Both the position numbers and the translations under genes were made by a program. Below are positions 43,887 through 52,749 of a stretch of 64,000 nucleotides of DNA, one piece after another. Under the pieces are notes generated by a model. The model had not been told where the DNA came from and searched no databases. It was given only the letters and a program-made list of their open reading frames with translations. Every line of letters starts with the position of its first letter. Positions within the stretch are counted from its first letter, which is position 1. Source of the stretch: Lelliottia wanjuensis (lineage in GTDB: Bacteria; Pseudomonadota; Gammaproteobacteria; Enterobacterales; Enterobacteriaceae); assembly GCF_030238365.1 (NCBI RefSeq), contig NZ_JASSOT010000055.1, positions 62,001-126,000 of the forward strand, read 5' to 3'.

Positions 43887-46337
43887 TCAGTGGCATTCGA
43901 CGTTCAGGATGGCGATGGCGAGTTTCACCGACGCTTTTGTCGGGATGGCGAATGGCGCGGAGCACTGCTGTTTGTCACCCCAGCTGAAATTCACCGTGCC
44001 GCTGTCAGGGGCGGAGTTGAGGTAGGCCTGGCCCTGATCCCCGACATACCAGGTATCGTCATTGCCCTCAATTCTTGCCCGCGCACCGAAAGGCAACGGC
44101 TGGCCTTTGTAGCTCACGTTCATCACCACTTTGCGTCCGCCGATCGCTTTGAAACGGGCCAGCACAATGGCGTCTTTCGTCGGGATCACCTCAGAGGAGG
44201 TGCTGACAAAATCGACCTCTTTATTACTCTGCGGATCAACCGTCATGGTGTTGCGGTGATAGGACTGGAGATCGGGCACGATGGCAAAGCCCCGGGAGTC
44301 GGTCCTGATGTTCTGGTTGCTGCCCAGCTCGACATTCTCCGCACCAGGGATCGCCACCAGCGCCTGGCTGCCGCTGGAGAAACGCCCCAGCGTGATGCCG
44401 TCTTTATGCGCGAGTAAGTTCCCGGACGCATTCCAGGAAAGGTACTGGTTGCGGTCGGCGTTCCAGGTCACGTTAAATTCACCGCGATTGCCCTGGTAAT
44501 CGATGCCTGCGGAGCCGCTCTGGGTATCGCTTTGTCCGTTCTGCGACGCGTAAGAGACCTGGGTATTCCAGCTCAGATCCTGTCCTTCCCCCATGTGACC
44601 CGACACTCCCACCTGGTTAGTCAGATCGCCTTTCAGGCCCGTGGTGGCGCTGTAGTTGACCATCGGCTGCGTGGCCGGGAACAGATTCCCGAGCGGAACA
44701 GACAACGTGAGCGCCAGCTGTTTATCCCAGTCGGACATCCCTTCGCTGCGGGTCATGCTCCACGCGAGTGAAAAACTGACGCGTTCCCAGGAGCCGTTCC
44801 AGCCGAGCTGCCAGGAGCGCGAGACCGAGCTGTCCTGATTCGCCGTGCGGGACAGGGTGGCAAAGAAGCTGTGTTCGTCCGTCAGGGTCTGATTGAGGGT
44901 CAGGTTGTATTCGCGTTTTAACCGCGAGTCTTCGAACAGGGTTTCGGCGTCCGCCCAGTCGCTGAACGATAAATAGTTGCGACGGTAATAGCGGTTATCC
45001 AGTTGGATCTGCGTCCCGGTTTCCGGGATGCCGTTGCGGTAGGTCAGACGCAGCATATCGCCTTTATACTCTGGCGAATTACCGCGCTGGCCCTGGCTTT
45101 CAGTGACATCAATGGCGATGCCGCCCACACGCTTCAGGTCAAAACCTGCGCCCAGGCTCGCCGCCTTATATTTTTCCTGATACTGGATACCGCCGTAGGT
45201 GGTGATATCCAACGGCAGCCCCCAGGAGATCGCCGCCTGCAGTATTTCCGGGGTCTCTTCCACGCTGTTGCTGTTCGTCACATAGCGCCCCGCCGCCAGG
45301 CTGTATTTCATCTGATGCGCGCGTAAAAGTTGCGGAACGTTCGAGTAAGAGACGGTGCTGTGCGTTTCTGAACCGTCGGCCTCGGTAATGGTGACATCCA
45401 GCTTGCCGCCGTTTGACACGGACGACAGATCCTGGATCACGAACGGGCCTGGCGGAACCGAGCGCTGGTAGATGATGTAGCCGTTGCTGCGTACGGTGAC
45501 CTGGGCGTTACTCTTCGCAATGCCGCGGATGAGGGGGGCAAATCCCGTTAACTGGTCAGGCTGCATATCGTCATCGGAATTGAGCTGGACTCCGCGCACC
45601 ACGAGACTGTCAAAAATATCGCCCGGCGTGCTGGCGTCACCCACGGTCAGCTCCCCTTTCAGGGAGCGGACGGCGGTTTCGACATAGTTTGAGAGCGTCT
45701 TCCAGCCATCGTCATTGCTGAGGGTGGCGTTATTGCGATAGCGCCAGCGGCCAAAGTTAAAGCCGTTGGTCAGATTAGCAAATACCGTGTCCTGAGTGTC
45801 GCTGGTGCGATGTAGGTATTGCTGCCCGGAAAGCTGGTACATGCTGATGAGGGCGGGCACGCCGTCGTCCCACTCCTCCTCCGGCACGCCGGTCAGCGAC
45901 TCATCGCGCATCACGGTTTGCGGGAGAGAAATATCCAGCGTCAGTTTTGAAAAATCAAAATCAGCCTTCGTACCGGGAAGCTGCTCTTGCATGTCAGTGC
46001 AGGCATTTCTCACGCTATTATCCTCAGCATTCGAAGCGACCTTTTTCAAATCCACGCCGAGTTTCTGATAGGTCTGAAAAGAGAGACAGGGAACGAGCTC
46101 CTTTTTGTCATTCAGTTCAAACCGGACATCTGAAACCAGGGATGGCTTTCCGTTGACCTTAATCCGGACGCGATAAGTCCCCGCCGGCTGAACGCCCTGG
46201 CTGAGGAGACTGGTGTCATTAATCACTGTATTGCCGTTTGCCGACTGTAATAAGCCGGGGTCGAAATACTCCCCGGCAAACACTGTTTTCGAAATTATCA
46301 CAGAAACAGCCAGGTATAGCTTATTGATACAGCGCAT
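43887..46337 (-). CDS. Outer-membrane fimbrial usher (816 aa)
   Basis: Usher forming the outer-membrane pore and assembly platform. Signal peptide MRCINKLYLAVSVIISKTVFA; the N-terminal domain begins GEYFDPGLLQSANG. The beta-barrel includes GFNFGRWRYRNNATLSNDDG and the plug region LVVRGVQLNSDDDMQP; the conserved RGIAKSNAQVTVRSNGYIIY and SVPPGPFVIQDLSSVSNGG follow. Two C-terminal domains end with WGDKQQCSAPFAIP. Length is normal. It lies nine bases after the chaperone gene in one operon. Confidence 0.93.
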   Translation of the reverse strand: MRCINKLYLAVSVIISKTVFAGEYFDPGLLQSANGNTVINDTSLLSQGVQPAGTYRVRIKVNGKPSLVSDVRFELNDKKELVPCLSFQTYQKLGVDLKKVASNAEDNSVRNACTDMQEQLPGTKADFDFSKLTLDISLPQTVMRDESLTGVPEEEWDDGVPALISMYQLSGQQYLHRTSDTQDTVFANLTNGFNFGRWRYRNNATLSNDDGWKTLSNYVETAVRSLKGELTVGDASTPGDIFDSLVVRGVQLNSDDDMQPDQLTGFAPLIRGIAKSNAQVTVRSNGYIIYQRSVPPGPFVIQDLSSVSNGGKLDVTITEADGSETHSTVSYSNVPQLLRAHQMKYSLAAGRYVTNSNSVEETPEILQAAISWGLPLDITTYGGIQYQEKYKAASLGAGFDLKRVGGIAIDVTESQGQRGNSPEYKGDMLRLTYRNGIPETGTQIQLDNRYYRRNYLSFSDWADAETLFEDSRLKREYNLTLNQTLTDEHSFFATLSRTANQDSSVSRSWQLGWNGSWERVSFSLAWSMTRSEGMSDWDKQLALTLSVPLGNLFPATQPMVNYSATTGLKGDLTNQVGVSGHMGEGQDLSWNTQVSYASQNGQSDTQSGSAGIDYQGNRGEFNVTWNADRNQYLSWNASGNLLAHKDGITLGRFSSGSQALVAIPGAENVELGSNQNIRTDSRGFAIVPDLQSYHRNTMTVDPQSNKEVDFVSTSSEVIPTKDAIVLARFKAIGGRKVVMNVSYKGQPLPFGARARIEGNDDTWYVGDQGQAYLNSAPDSGTVNFSWGDKQQCSAPFAIPTKASVKLAIAILNVECH

Positions 46338-46346
46338 AACGTCTTG

Positions 46347-47054
46347 TTAATTGATTTTCTGGGTAAAGGTTTTAGACGTTGTGCCAAAATCATTTATCGC
46401 TTCCCATTCCACGGCTGAGCCACTGGCAGGGGCATGTTTAAGCTGATAGGTTTTATTCGAAAAAGGGGCAATGACGGTATTATTGTCGACCACCGAAACC
46501 GGGATGGTTTCTTTATCGATTGAGATTTTGCTCAACACCAGATTGAACGGAGATGCATTTTTTACCACCACTGTTTTATCGGATGCGCTCCAGCTCAGGT
46601 TTTTCACCGCTTCCCCCGGATCGCCCTTTAAACCCGCCGGGCGGAAAAAGAATTTAATCCGGTTATTGATCGCCAGCACCATGCGGTTTTCGACTTTTGA
46701 TTCTTGTTCATTCAGGCCGGGCACGCCTTTCACATCGAGCCAGAAAAGACTTTCGCGATCGGCAGGCAGGCCGCTGCCCAAATAGACGACCCGAATCACG
46801 TTGTCGCTTTTCGGGGCCAGCCTGAACAGTGGCGGTGTCACCACGAACGGCAATTTTTTAATTTGAGAACTGTCACCTGCATCAAGCCAGGACTGAACCA
46901 GATAAGCCCGGTTTTCATTGCTGTGAATTATGACCGTCGCGTCGCCTTCTTTTTCACTGTAAATCAGGCGGTCGGCGTTAAGAGTCAGGGCGCTGTGTGC
47001 AGTTGCTGATAATGTCATTAAAGCTAAAAACATGGCAATGCATGACTTGTTCAT
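46347..47054 (-). CDS. Periplasmic fimbrial chaperone (235 aa)
   Basis: Two-Ig-domain chaperone (PapD class). The start at 47054 gives the signal peptide MNKSCIAMFLALMTLSATAHS; longer frames upstream add a hydrophobic non-signal stretch. Domain one has LTLNADRLIYSEKEGDATVI and FVVTPPLFRLAPKSDNVIRV with the subunit-anchoring residues; FWLDVKGVPGL follows, then MVLAINNRIKFFFRPAGLKG. First gene of the five-gene fimbrial operon. No fimbrial regulator is immediately adjacent. Confidence 0.92.
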   Translation of the reverse strand: MNKSCIAMFLALMTLSATAHSALTLNADRLIYSEKEGDATVIIHSNENRAYLVQSWLDAGDSSQIKKLPFVVTPPLFRLAPKSDNVIRVVYLGSGLPADRESLFWLDVKGVPGLNEQESKVENRMVLAINNRIKFFFRPAGLKGDPGEAVKNLSWSASDKTVVVKNASPFNLVLSKISIDKETIPVSVVDNNTVIAPFSNKTYQLKHAPASGSAVEWEAINDFGTTSKTFTQKIN

Positions 47055-47453
47055 CTTGGATAGACGCTCGCAATTATAACGGTCACAATTGTGACATAAT
47101 ATTATGGATATCGAGAAAAACAGTAGCATTATCCGAGTCCATTTCTGGACAAATTATAACTTGATCGCATCAACAAAACTCGGTTACGCCCATCTCCGAT
47201 GGGTTGGGATCATATTAATCTGACGGGATAATATATCGGGCTAAAAATAAAAAATGGCTGAGGAAAGCACCGACCTGTACAGCCAGTTGCTATCAGGCAG
47301 TGCAAAAATCCACTTAACGTACAATACTCAAACGGAGCCCTTTTATGGCTTCATAAACTCTGATGCAGACATTCATTCTTAAACTTCCATAATCATATTA
47401 TGTGAACAAAAAATAGATGCGCATCATATTTACCGTTTCGGAAGTGAGGAGCG
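47055..47453. promoter_or_regulatory. Upstream region of the fimbrial operon
   Basis: About 400 bases, AT-rich near the chaperone start, without a gene. It should hold the operon promoter. No invertible element with recombinase gene was found, so phase variation by inversion is not supported. Confidence 0.4.
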
Positions 47454-47658
47454 ATGTATTATTTATACTGCGAAGATCACATCTTCTTCAATCAGCTGAT
47501 TGAAACTTGGTTGCAACAACACACAGATAGTCAAAGAACAAGATTACGGCTACCCTGGCGCTTTTCTGCTCGGTCGCCGCCGTATCCGGGTCACTCAGTA
47601 ATTCGGTCTGATGATCCACCGCGTTCATGGCATCCACTTTCTGCCTGGGCAGCTACGG

Positions 47659-47847
47659 CTACGCCTGCAGTATCTGACAAACTGTGACCAGTATTTCGAG
47701 GTGGGTTACGAGATATCTGGCGGCAATTTCCCTAATCCTGACCTCCTGCTCGGGCGTGAAGATCGGCTGAGGAGTTGAAGCCTGCACCACAGAATAAAAG
47801 CTAATGTATGTTGTAACTATTAAAGCGGTTAATGTCTTCAGTTTCAT
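47659..47847 (-). pseudogene. DsbA/BdbD-like thiol oxidoreductase, N-terminal remnant
   Basis: The 62-residue frame begins with a signal peptide MKLKTLTALIVTTYISFYSV and continues PIFTPEQEVRIREIAARYLV and THLEILVTVCQILQA, matching the N-terminal helical arm of periplasmic disulfide oxidoreductases (pattern FTPEQEARIGEIAAEYLVKHPE). The thioredoxin domain with CxxC is absent. Truncated relic. Confidence 0.65.
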
Positions 47848-48098
47848 CAGTATTCTCTTCCAGTATTGGGATTAGCGTTCTATCTGGATGGTATCCTGGA
47901 AGCGGAATTCAGACTCGTGAGGTTGTGTTTGTACCCTGCCCGGCATCTTCAAGATGCTCTCCAGCGAGAACTCTAGCGCTATCTGATGATGAGGAAGGCA
48001 TCGAAATTAAGGGATTCATAATCCATACAGTAATGATGTCAGAGCTGGTGAGTTCGATGATGTACCGGTTTGACAGGGGGAATAAATCTCCCCTGTTG

Positions 48099-48377
48099 TT
48101 AAAGCATCTGAAGTTTGAAGTGAACGCCACAGGCCCTGGCATAACGAGTTAGCGTCTCAAAGCTCATTTTGCTGGCGTTTTTTTCCATACGTGAAACAGC
48201 GGGCGGCTTAACACCCATGCCTTATGCAACCTGCGCAGACGTGAGACCAGCACTTTTTCGCCAGCCCTCCAGAGTGTCACGTAAGCGGTCGCGGGTGCTT
48301 TCTTCCTCATATGCGGCGCGGTATTCAACATCCTGCATAGCATCCGCATGAATCTGATCGAGGGTTTTATATTTCAT
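48099..48377 (-). pseudogene. HigA/XRE-type antitoxin with in-frame stop
   Basis: The frame MKYKTLDQIHADAMQDVEYR, then RLRDTLEGWRKSAGLTSAQV, hits TAA at 48222-48224 and continues in frame as GMGVKPPAVSRMEKNASKMS and TLTRYARACGVHFKLQML. It is an XRE antitoxin of a RelE/HigB-type pair; the stop sits in the HTH where Glu is expected. The toxin gene overlaps its start. Confidence 0.8.
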
Positions 48378-48620
48378 CTTGCATCTCCTTCAATCTAGCC
48401 CAGGCTAGCGCCATTTCTCCAGCAGGAGTTTTGTTGGTCTTTTTTATAAAAATTCGTAGCATGAATATTTGTTGGCCAGACTGATAAACCCACAGCCCAC
48501 GCGCAATATCACTTCCCATTGTACGGATCTCAAAGAGCCCATCGCCTAGCGACTTGGTATCGGTTCCCGTAACTGGCGAGGGTCATGCTCTAATTTCTGT
48601 AACAGCCTAACTAATGAAAA
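48367..48620 (-). pseudogene. RelE/HigB-type toxin, frameshifted and truncated
   Basis: The readable C-terminal part is DTKSLGDGLFEIRTMGSDIA, RGLWVYQSGQQIFMLRIFIK and AGEMALAWARLKEMQDEI, ending by overlap with the antitoxin start. Upstream LLQKLEHDPRQLREP is one frame off, showing an indel near 48560. The phage-derived Gp49/HigB-like pattern (FEIR, KT..TP..E...A..R) is clear. No start remains. Confidence 0.78.
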
Positions 48621-48681
48621 ATGGCACTGTGTAAAAGTATGCCAAAAACACGTGCACAGGTCAGTGTTCAGTGGCAACTCA

Positions 48682-48702
48682 GGCCATTAGCTCAGTTGGG
48701 GT
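48682..48702 (+). other. tRNA 5'-half-like fragment
   Basis: GGCCATTAGCTCAGTTGGGG resembles the acceptor/D-arm start of a tRNA (TAGCTCAGTTGG), but no anticodon or T-arm follows. It may be a remnant of an integration site. Confidence 0.25.
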
Positions 48703-48737
48703 AAGGACTAAATTTATCCGGATTGATTAACTGGTCC

Positions 48738-49148
48738 CTATTTCCATCTTTGCTCTTCCAGTGAATCGCACTTTTCAAGCATTTCCCATGGAATCAGTTT
48801 TAACTTGTCTAGTTCGGCTAAAATGTCTGACGCCTGAGGCGTTGGGGGTGTGATCCCCGGAAGCATACAAGTAATCCAGTCAATTACGCGACACTTTAGC
48901 TCATCGTTACTTGCTAATAGTCGGTTCTGATATGAGCGGATGCCATCAAGCATCGCCCGTTCCACCTGAGACTGGAATGTGACTCCAGGCTTTGGGTCGT
49001 CTTGTTGTTCGAGCAATTCACAGAGTGCTTTGCGTGCACCGCCCTCGCTCACTGAAGGGCGAGTTGTAAGCCATAGTTCACATATAGAATCAGGCAGTAT
49101 TATTGTTGTTCTTTTTCCACTGTTCCTACGGACATAGTTAATTTTCAT
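48738..49148 (-). CDS. Hypothetical protein, RHH-like N-terminus (136 aa)
   Basis: Starts MKINYVRRNSGKRTTIILPD and continues SICELWLTTRPSVSEGGARK. The first 60 residues could form a strand-helix-helix DNA-binding fold; the C-terminal half is helical (SDILAELDKLKLIPWEMLEK). I do not recognise a family. The start at 49148 was chosen over an ATG eight codons upstream because those residues are tryptophan-rich and unlikely. No operon partner. Confidence 0.5.
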   Translation of the reverse strand: MKINYVRRNSGKRTTIILPDSICELWLTTRPSVSEGGARKALCELLEQQDDPKPGVTFQSQVERAMLDGIRSYQNRLLASNDELKCRVIDWITCMLPGITPPTPQASDILAELDKLKLIPWEMLEKCDSLEEQRWK

Positions 49149-49702
49149 TTGAGTATTCCACCCCATCCACAATGAGTTAATGTATACTTAAAACAAATCA
49201 TGAGTCAATATACACTCGCGAAACATTCATTGCACTGAAGTATGGAAGCGCCGCAGCCTTGAGTTTTGCGAAAACTTGCCGTTTGTGCAAAAGAAAAGCT
49301 GTATCGACGGGACAAAATCCTCCGCCGAATCCTTAGCTATAGAAAACGCGAACGCTCTCGGAGTATCAGGCGTGAAGTAAAGTTAAAGGCCGCCGCCGTG
49401 CGGCTTTTTTGTGGCGTTACTGATGGCGGGCCATTTCATTTTCAAAGGCTACAGATGGATGCACAAACTTTTTTGACGCAGTAGGTCGCCGTTTATCACG
49501 CGCGCCGTGAAACAATCCTTCCCGCACGGAGCATTCGCACAGCATACCCATTCGCCGGGGTGATAGTATTCAGGCTGCAGCCCACGATAGATGATCTGTA
49601 TTTCGCGTCTTTTCCGCCATCGCCTTTGCCCTTAATTAACTGCATATATACAGCATCATCTGTGGGCATGGGGTCAAGTCGGGTGTAAAAAAACCCGCCA
49701 GG
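49149..49702. other. Gap with phage-like scrap and terminator
   Basis: A short C-terminal scrap reads SSAESLAIENANALGVSGVK before a stop near 49380; the gene is not identified. GGCCGCC-GCC-GTGCGGC-TTTTTT at about 49391-49412 is an intrinsic terminator on the plus strand. The rest holds nothing recognised. Confidence 0.4.
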
Positions 49703-49741
49703 TGAACTGACCCCTTAAAGTTGGACAGTTTTCTTAGCGGG

Positions 49742-50125
49742 CTATATAGCCTGTGTTCGGTATTGTACTGGACTCAGGCCGTTTAGTTTAAGTTTGATGC
49801 GTTCGTGGTTGTAATAGTGAATGTACTTATCAATATCAGCCATCAGATTGTCGATATCGGTATAATTTTTACCTCTACAGCACTCTGTTTTCAACGTCCC
49901 AAAAAAGCTTTCAATCACCGCATTGTCATAGCAGTTCCCCTTTCGTGACATGCTCGGAGTGATGCCATACTGCTCAAGCTTTCGCTGATAATGGCCTGAC
50001 TGATACTGCCAGCCCTGATCCGAGTGCAGCACAGGATTTTCATCCTCTCCAAGTCGCCTTGTCGCTTTTGTCAGCATCAGGTCGACCATCTGATAACTTG
50101 GCCGGTTATCCACTTGATAACAGTT
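49742..50125 (-). pseudogene. IS150-group OrfB, C-terminal fragment
   Basis: Reads NPVLHSDQGWQYQSGHYQRK (second catalytic Asp), SMSRKGNCYDNAVIESFFGT (Glu) and YIHYYNHERIKLKLNGLSPV. The N-terminal part is missing; the fragment merges into the end of hicB at about 50110-50125. Confidence 0.82.
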
Positions 50126-50501
50126 CCATTGTCTCTGTTTTTTCGATATGGAAGTGGAACTCCTTTTTACCTGCGGTTTTTTCTTCAATAGCCTTGCGAA
50201 CATAGTCGTTAAGGGTTGTCTTATCGGCAGCAGCAGCAAGAAATGCCTTTTTGTGTAACTCCGGCCCAATTCGAACATTGAAGGTTCCGCTCATAGGCTT
50301 ATCGGGCGACTTACCAAGTTGCTGGCATGTTTCAAGATAATCATCTACAGCTTCTTCAAAGGCGGCTTTTAATCCCCCTGGGGTTTCCGCCTCATAGGTT
50401 ACAATGTCGTTTACGCATTGAATCTTTCCATGAAGGGTCTCATCCTCCATAGAAACTTCGACGCTCCCAAAATAACCTTTATAATTCAGCGTGTTAATCA
50501 T
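50106..50501 (-). CDS. hicB: HicB-family antitoxin (131 aa)
   Basis: Antitoxin of a type II HicAB pair. The N-terminal partially degraded RNase-H-like fold reads MINTLNYKGYFGSVEVSMED, then TYEAETPGGLKAAFEEAVDD; the C-terminal ribbon-helix-helix reads GTFNVRIGPELHKKAFLAAA. It overlaps hicA by eight bases. The last ten residues may derive from the adjoining IS150 fragment, but the DNA-binding domain is complete. Usually it neutralises HicA and represses the operon. Confidence 0.88.
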   Translation of the reverse strand: MINTLNYKGYFGSVEVSMEDETLHGKIQCVNDIVTYEAETPGGLKAAFEEAVDDYLETCQQLGKSPDKPMSGTFNVRIGPELHKKAFLAAAADKTTLNDYVRKAIEEKTAGKKEFHFHIEKTETMELLSSG

Positions 50502-50742
50502 AGCTATCTATCTCATCTAAAAGGTTTTTCACTTCCTTGAGTACGTACCCTTTAACGATATTACCGGGATGCGGACGATGGAAAGCCACCAGCCTCCCAT
50601 CGCAATTGGTAAATTTTCTTCTGGAACCTGATCCGGTGAGCATTTCAAAACCATACTGCTCCAGCAGTATGACAAGCTCATCCCATGTAAAATCTTTCGG
50701 AAGCAGGCCCAGACGCTCCCTCAACTTCTCTTTTTTACTCAT
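50494..50742 (-). CDS. hicA: HicA-family mRNA interferase toxin (82 aa)
   Basis: Toxin with the dsRBD-like fold of HicA: LVILLEQYGFEMLTGSGSRR, KFTNCDGRLVAFHRPHPGN with the catalytic histidine in AFHRPHPG, then VKGYVLKEVKNLLDEI. It is the first gene of the pair and overlaps hicB. Expected to cleave mRNA/tmRNA and halt growth when HicB is lost. Both genes look intact, in contrast with the decayed toxin-antitoxin genes elsewhere in this window. Confidence 0.9.
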   Translation of the reverse strand: MSKKEKLRERLGLLPKDFTWDELVILLEQYGFEMLTGSGSRRKFTNCDGRLVAFHRPHPGNIVKGYVLKEVKNLLDEIDSYD

Positions 50743-50970
50743 TTGAAGTATATCCCTTCACCATTCAATAGCAACTGAAAATCAGTTGCAGAGCACGGTC
50801 CAACAAAGAAGTGTGAGAGTCTCGGCACTTGGAACAGATTGTATTGCATACGAACGACGCAGAAATAGCACCAGAAAGGAGGATAGCATTCAAGGCTTAG
50901 GCAGCAATTCTAATTGCAAGGCAAAGAGAACTAATTCCAAAAAACACCGAACTTCACAATGCCAGTCCTA

Positions 50971-51132
50971 TTACCGGCATTGTGAATGCGAGACATCAGA
51001 TTGGACCCTGTTTCGGCGTACTGGCTGCATCCCAAACTCTTTTTGGATGGACTCTATCACCTGAGATGGGGAGTCAGAGCAAGCAACCATCTGAACGATA
51101 TAGGCTCTCACCTCTGATTTAAGAGCGGCCAT
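50971..51132 (-). pseudogene. Phage DUF2280-type protein, N-terminal fragment (53 aa)
   Basis: Reads MAALKSEVRAYIVQMVACSD then SPSQVIESIQKEFGMQPVRR. This is the start of the DUF2280 family found near phage terminase genes (pattern MAALKAEVKAFIVQALACFDTPSQVAD). The frame ends early after HSQCR; the family is longer. It lies four bases after the metallopeptidase scrap, as in phage genomes. Confidence 0.6.
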
Positions 51133-51135
51133 TTA

Positions 51136-51345
51136 TTAATCTCGTCCAAACCTGACTATCTTTAATATGCATGTTCCACATGCCCTGGCACCATAGCGCC
51201 GTACAACACCTACAAATTCTTCCACATCATGGCCGCGCAACGTCAGTGTGGGCATGCCAGTATCTCGATTAAATTTCGGCGCGCCAAATTCATCAACAGA
51301 CTGAACAATGTGATAAAGCTCATGCTCTAACGCGGTGATGGAGAA
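51136..51345 (-). pseudogene. Phage metallopeptidase, C-terminal fragment
   Basis: LEHELYHIVQSVDEFGAPKF has the HExxH zinc motif (HELYH), followed by LTLRGHDVEEFVGVVRRYGA, the conserved end of the putative phage metallopeptidase family. The N-terminus is replaced by the IS150 fragment at about 51345. No start codon of its own remains apart from the chimeric MPKKF. Confidence 0.7.
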
Positions 51346-51523
51346 CTTCTTCGGCACACTGAAATCGGAGTGTTTTTACCTGAACAGGTTCAGCAATCTG
51401 AATGAACTGAGGAAGGCGATAGAGAACTATATCCATTACTATAACAACGAGCGGACCAGCCTAAAATTAAAAGGCCTGAGTCCGGTAGAATACCGAACTC
51501 AGACCCCGATAGCCGATTAACAT
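51346..51523 (+). pseudogene. Second IS150-group OrfB, C-terminal fragment
   Basis: Reads NFFGTLKSECFYLNRFSNLN, then YIHYYNNERTSLKLKGLSPV and EYRTQTPIAD before the stop. It differs from the fragment at 49742-50125 at many positions, so it comes from another IS150-type element. It is in opposite orientation and ends in the terminal repeat at 51527-51552. Confidence 0.82.
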
Positions 51524-51588
51524 GAACTGTCCAACTTTATGGGGTCAGTCCATTTTTTGCGAGGCTGTTAATTTTTAATCGGGTGGCG

Positions 51589-51945
51589 TTAACCGTTCCA
51601 GCGTGCCGGACCCGGCCGAACATCGATATGCGTGAACGAGCTATAACGCCCCACACCGTATTTATTCTGGTACTGACTCTCGAAGTAATCAGCGACGGCC
51701 GCCGGAGAGTAACCGGCCACTTTGATGTCTGCAGCAATGCCCTGCAGGTGCTGGCTATCAGGGACGCCGCCTACTTCCGCATTGTGTTTCGCGCAGCGGC
51801 AGGCACAATCGAGAGTGATAGCCGCGCCGAAGTGCGTGCGGGCATCTTCCAGAACATCCAGCAGTTCGACATCTACTGCGGTAAATCCACAGCCGCACTT
51901 ACATGCAAATTCGCTGCGGCTAAAGTGCGGCGATACATTACCCAT
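51589..51945 (-). CDS. Phage endolysin, peptidase M15A family (118 aa)
   Basis: Zinc D-Ala-D-Ala peptidase domain of phage endolysins. It begins MGNVSPHFSRSEFACKCGCG; metal ligands are in SQHLQGIAADIKV (His and Asp) and FTHIDVRPGPARW (His). The usual S-G-Y/C-R-C segment is LDCACRC here, a mild deviation. It follows a holin gene (broken) on the same strand, forming a lysis cassette of a lost prophage. Confidence 0.82.
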   Translation of the reverse strand: MGNVSPHFSRSEFACKCGCGFTAVDVELLDVLEDARTHFGAAITLDCACRCAKHNAEVGGVPDSQHLQGIAADIKVAGYSPAAVADYFESQYQNKYGVGRYSSFTHIDVRPGPARWNG

Positions 51946-51959
51946 TCTTTTCTCCTGTC

Positions 51960-52353
51960 AGGCTAATGCCTGTTCATTTTTTAAAGTAGAAAGCAAGGAT
52001 CTGGCCGACGCCGTGCCTACCCAGCAGCGCGATGGCGATTGCCACAGCACCAGGCAGAATCTTGACGCCGAAAACTGGCGGGATTGTTGAAACCACGGCC
52101 GGACTAAATAAAACAACATCAGGCAGACAATCAGATCCCCCAGACGCTCGCGGAATTTACCGTCACCCAAGCACCAGCGGCCCAGCTCGCCCAGTATCAG
52201 GGTTAATGCAATGTCTAAGACTTCATGAGGGGTAGAAAACAGCAGCTGGAGCCACTCCCAGAATGAGCCTGCTTTGTGTGGTATTTTGTTTGATCCATAA
52301 AAAATGCCCGCACAGCGGCGGGCATCAGTATTAAAAAAAAACCGTGAGTACAA
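51960..52353 (-). pseudogene. Phage holin, frameshifted
   Basis: Reads AGSFWEWLQLLFSTPHEVLD, ALTLILGELGRWCLGDGKF and RERLGDLIVCLMLFYLVR, then slips by one base; the continuation AVVSTIPPVFGVKILPGAVA and LLGRHGVGQILAFYFKK lies in another frame. The expected ATG before PHKAGSF reads ATA. It is homologous to the intact holin at 28663-29019. Confidence 0.78.
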
Positions 52354-52541
52354 TGTTTAAAAATGAAACATTGGAAGAGTTATTTTAGTCAATTGATTGA
52401 TATCCTGAATATGTTTTACTTTTCATTCTTCAGGCGCAACAATGAATATGAAAAACACCTTTCATAGATGCATGAATAATTAATATTAACAGCCAAACCA
52501 GATGCACTATCAAGATCCTTAACGGTTGCGGAGGTGAATCG

Positions 52542-52749
52542 TGGGGCTTGATTGCGTACCAATTTCCAAATACTGCCAGGACTCCGGTGAAACGGTCGAA
52601 GCCGTAAACAAACGGATACAAAGGGGCAATGGGTTGAGGGCTGCCATGTATTAAAAATCGATGGCGTAAATGAACGTTGGATCGATTTATCGGAGGCTGC
52701 AAAGTGGGCAAGGCAGAACAAGGATCCTGCTCACTCCCAAGAGGCGTAA
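52542..52749 (+). pseudogene. xis: Phage excisionase (Xis), frameshifted
   Basis: GTG at 52542 follows GGAGGTGA. It reads VGLDCVPISKYCQDSGETVE, AVNKRIQRG, then one base is lost and WVEGCHVLKIDGVNERWIDL and SEAAKWARQNKDPAHSQEA follow. This is the winged-helix excisionase of P22/HK-type phages. It overlaps the integrase start, as in phage int-xis modules. Confidence 0.75.

Larger units (their letters stand above)
49703..51552. mobile_element. hicAB segment bounded by inverted IS150-group ends
   Basis: The left boundary (49703-49728) begins TGAACTGACCCCTTAAAG and the right boundary (51527-51552), read on the minus strand, TGGACTGACCCCATAAAG, both continuing TTGGACAG. They are the 3' ends of two different IS150-group elements in inverted orientation. 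Between them are hicAB, a DUF2280 scrap and a phage metallopeptidase scrap. No obvious target duplication was found at the outer edges. Confidence 0.55.

Noticed and set aside
47055..47453. Invertible promoter for fimbrial phase variation
   Set aside because: No flanking inverted repeats pair around the promoter region and no FimB/FimE-type recombinase adjoins; the tyrosine recombinase at 36922 is too distant and of another type.
47454..47687. 77-aa frame starting MYYLYCEDHIFF as a LuxR-type fimbrial regulator
   Set aside because: Only about 30 residues look protein-like; the rest is low-complexity proline/serine/arginine sequence and there is no helix-turn-helix.
48682..48702. tRNA gene start (TAGCTCAGTTGG)
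   Set aside because: Only the D-arm half matches; the next 60 bases give no anticodon stem or T-arm, so it is at most a remnant.
50786..51064. 92-aa plus-strand frame upstream of hicA
   Set aside because: Composition is random-like; the opposite strand carries a better explanation, the DUF2280-type scrap.
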